Source of the DNA: an uncultured Erysipelotrichaceae bacterium
GTDB lineage: Bacteria; Bacillota_I; Bacilli_A; RFN20; CAG-826
Assembly (NCBI GenBank): GCA_947303755.1
Contig: CAMYZF010000011.1
Location: 1 to 22,106 of the forward strand
Length of the DNA: 22,106 bases
Direction: 5' to 3'
Below, piece after piece: positions 21,098 to 22,106 of this stretch. The position numbers were made by a program, and so were the translations under genes. Position 1 is the stretch's first letter. Each line of letters opens with the position of its first letter. The notes below the pieces were generated by a model that saw nothing but the letters and a program-made list of their open reading frames with translations, did not search any database and had not been told where the DNA came from.

Positions 21098-22106
21098 GAA
21101 AGTCTTGTTAACAGGCGTGTTTGCGCTCTCTGCCGCATTCGTTTTATCCGCATGTGACAGCGTCTCAGCAGTTCCTGCTAACTACGAAAGTCCAGTTGTC
21201 TTAAAAGACGGTAATGCCTTTGATGATGACGACAATAAATTAGGCGCAATTTATGATGCGCTTGTAGGTAATAAGAATTCTAAGGTTGAATCAGCCCTTC
21301 TTAAATTTATTACCGAAAAAGAATTCGGTACATATGCCGAAATCAAAGCTTGCTTTGATGGCACAACTGTCAAAGAAGCAGAAGCTAGAGCCCACATCGC
21401 TAAATACGCTCATTACTTTGTAAAAGATGATGATGCCGCTGTAGCGACTAAAGCTGGCTCAACAGTTGAAGAACTTCAACTTAAGAGATTCAAATACTTC
21501 TATGAAGACTTAAATGAACGTATTGACAAGAAGGTCTTCAAAGAAATCGAACCAGATACTTATCGTGATACAGTAAACAAGACTGAATTCTTAGAAGAAA
21601 AGTATGCTCGTTCACTTCGTAAACAAAACTACGAAATCCTTCACTTTAAAGCAAATGGTGAAGTCGAAGATGGTTTTGCTTTCAAGAAAGTCTTCCTTGA
21701 TTCAGACTTCAAAGAAGAAAATGTCCGTGATTATCTTTCTGATTTTGATGCAACCTATGCTGATTACATCACCAAGAGCTTAATCCCAGATGTTTACAAA
21801 GATAAACTCATCGAAGAATATATTATCGATTCTAACTATAGCGCACTTGGACGTGCTTATGGACGTTACGTTAACTACGTTAAGGTCTCCTATAGCAGCG
21901 ATGATCCAAATACCGCCTATCGTTTAGTTAATAAGTTCACCAAAGATTATCTTGCTAGTGCAGAAAGAGTTGGTAGTGATATCGACTATTCTACCTTAGT
22001 CAACTGGGTTAAAGGTTTCGATGGTATTGGCACTAACGTAGCCAGTAAACCATATGTCACCGGTTTAGTTAATTCTGGCCTTGATGATATTTATGGCGCA
22101 CCACGT
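21078..22106 (+). CDS. Second lipoprotein, 5' part (runs off the window)
   Basis: I read 343 codons without a stop from the ATG at 21078 to the window end. The product begins MATNTIKKVLLTGVFALSAA and has a lipobox VLSAC with Cys26. The rest is hydrophilic and largely helical, rich in Lys, Asp, Glu and Tyr; stretches such as RFKYFYEDLNERIDKK and FLEEKYARSLRKQNYEI look like the helical part of a PrsA/SurA-type chaperone, but I see no parvulin core in the visible part. AGGAGG (21061-21066) lies eleven bases upstream inside the preceding gene, and the 20-base overlap makes a two-gene operon. Family assignment beyond lipoprotein is uncertain. Confidence 0.8.
   Translation, partial: MATNTIKKVLLTGVFALSAAFVLSACDSVSAVPANYESPVVLKDGNAFDDDDNKLGAIYDALVGNKNSKVESALLKFITEKEFGTYAEIKACFDGTTVKEAEARAHIAKYAHYFVKDDDAAVATKAGSTVEELQLKRFKYFYEDLNERIDKKVFKEIEPDTYRDTVNKTEFLEEKYARSLRKQNYEILHFKANGEVEDGFAFKKVFLDSDFKEENVRDYLSDFDATYADYITKSLIPDVYKDKLIEEYIIDSNYSALGRAYGRYVNYVKVSYSSDDPNTAYRLVNKFTKDYLASAERVGSDIDYSTLVNWVKGFDGIGTNVASKPYVTGLVNSGLDDIYGAPR

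Noticed and set aside
1..22106. Mycoplasma-type genetic code (TGA as Trp)
   Set aside because: TGA ends recU, mnmG, sufD and the exonuclease at positions that fit family lengths or start overlaps, and Trp is read from TGG.
1..22106. CRISPR arrays, transposases, prophage or other mobile elements
   Set aside because: No direct-repeat arrays, terminal repeats or transposase/integrase genes were seen; the window is dominated by housekeeping genes.

Overview
The window comes from a low-GC, Gram-positive-type (Bacillota/Bacilli) chromosome, probably a small-genome lineage close to the Mollicutes (Izemoplasma/Acholeplasma/RF39-like; the lineage is my inference). Supporting signs are B. subtilis-like neighbourhoods (pgsA-cinA-recA-rny, gpsB-rnpB, dnaD-nth near recU, cmk-der-hup), a SUF system of the SufCDSUB type, GpsB, DnaD, RecU and RNase Y, and PrsA-like lipoproteins. 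Several proteins are short (PncC-only CinA, a head-only CCA/poly(A) polymerase-like protein, a half-length SufD). TGA is used as a stop (RecU, MnmG, SufD, the exonuclease), so this is not the Mycoplasma code. No mobile element, CRISPR array or tRNA was seen.

Layout. 1-1080: 5' part of rny (minus) with a long, strongly structured leader. 1081-1662: a four-helix membrane protein of unknown function on the plus strand, inserted between rny and recA. 1669-4633: a minus-strand operon gpsB - rnpB (RNase P RNA) - pgsA - pncC - recA, ending at a bidirectional terminator. 4657-6002: a plus-strand pair, DEDDh exonuclease and RecU, divergent from gpsB. 6003-7276: minus-strand dnaD-nth, whose end directly abuts the RecU stop. 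7305-8260: minus-strand hup and a short tRNA nucleotidyltransferase-like gene, with a terminator hairpin between them. 8264-10564: minus-strand small membrane protein, cmk and der. 10619-10837: divergent single-cluster ferredoxin. 10878-11719: riboflavin transporter RibU behind an FMN riboswitch. 11726-18838: a tightly overlapping minus-strand operon sufC-sufD-sufS-sufU-sufB-mnmG-rsmG. 19003-22106: plus-strand operon of two large lipoproteins, the first with a parvulin-like foldase domain; the second runs off the window.

The genes are mostly housekeeping: DNA repair and recombination (recA, recU, nth, exonuclease), replication initiation (dnaD), RNA metabolism (rny, rnpB, cca-like), ribosome and tRNA modification (der, rsmG, mnmG), Fe-S cluster assembly (suf) with clients in the window (Nth, ferredoxin), phospholipid and flavin supply (pgsA, ribU), cell division (gpsB) and secretion folding (lipoproteins). 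The most interesting signals are regulatory: the RNase Y leader with competing hairpins; plus-strand genes lacking a Shine-Dalgarno whose -10 box sits exactly nine bases before the ATG (leaderless mRNAs), with a third copy of that spacing before a seven-codon mini-ORF; and a very compact FMN riboswitch whose terminator-like hairpin contains the ribosome binding site.
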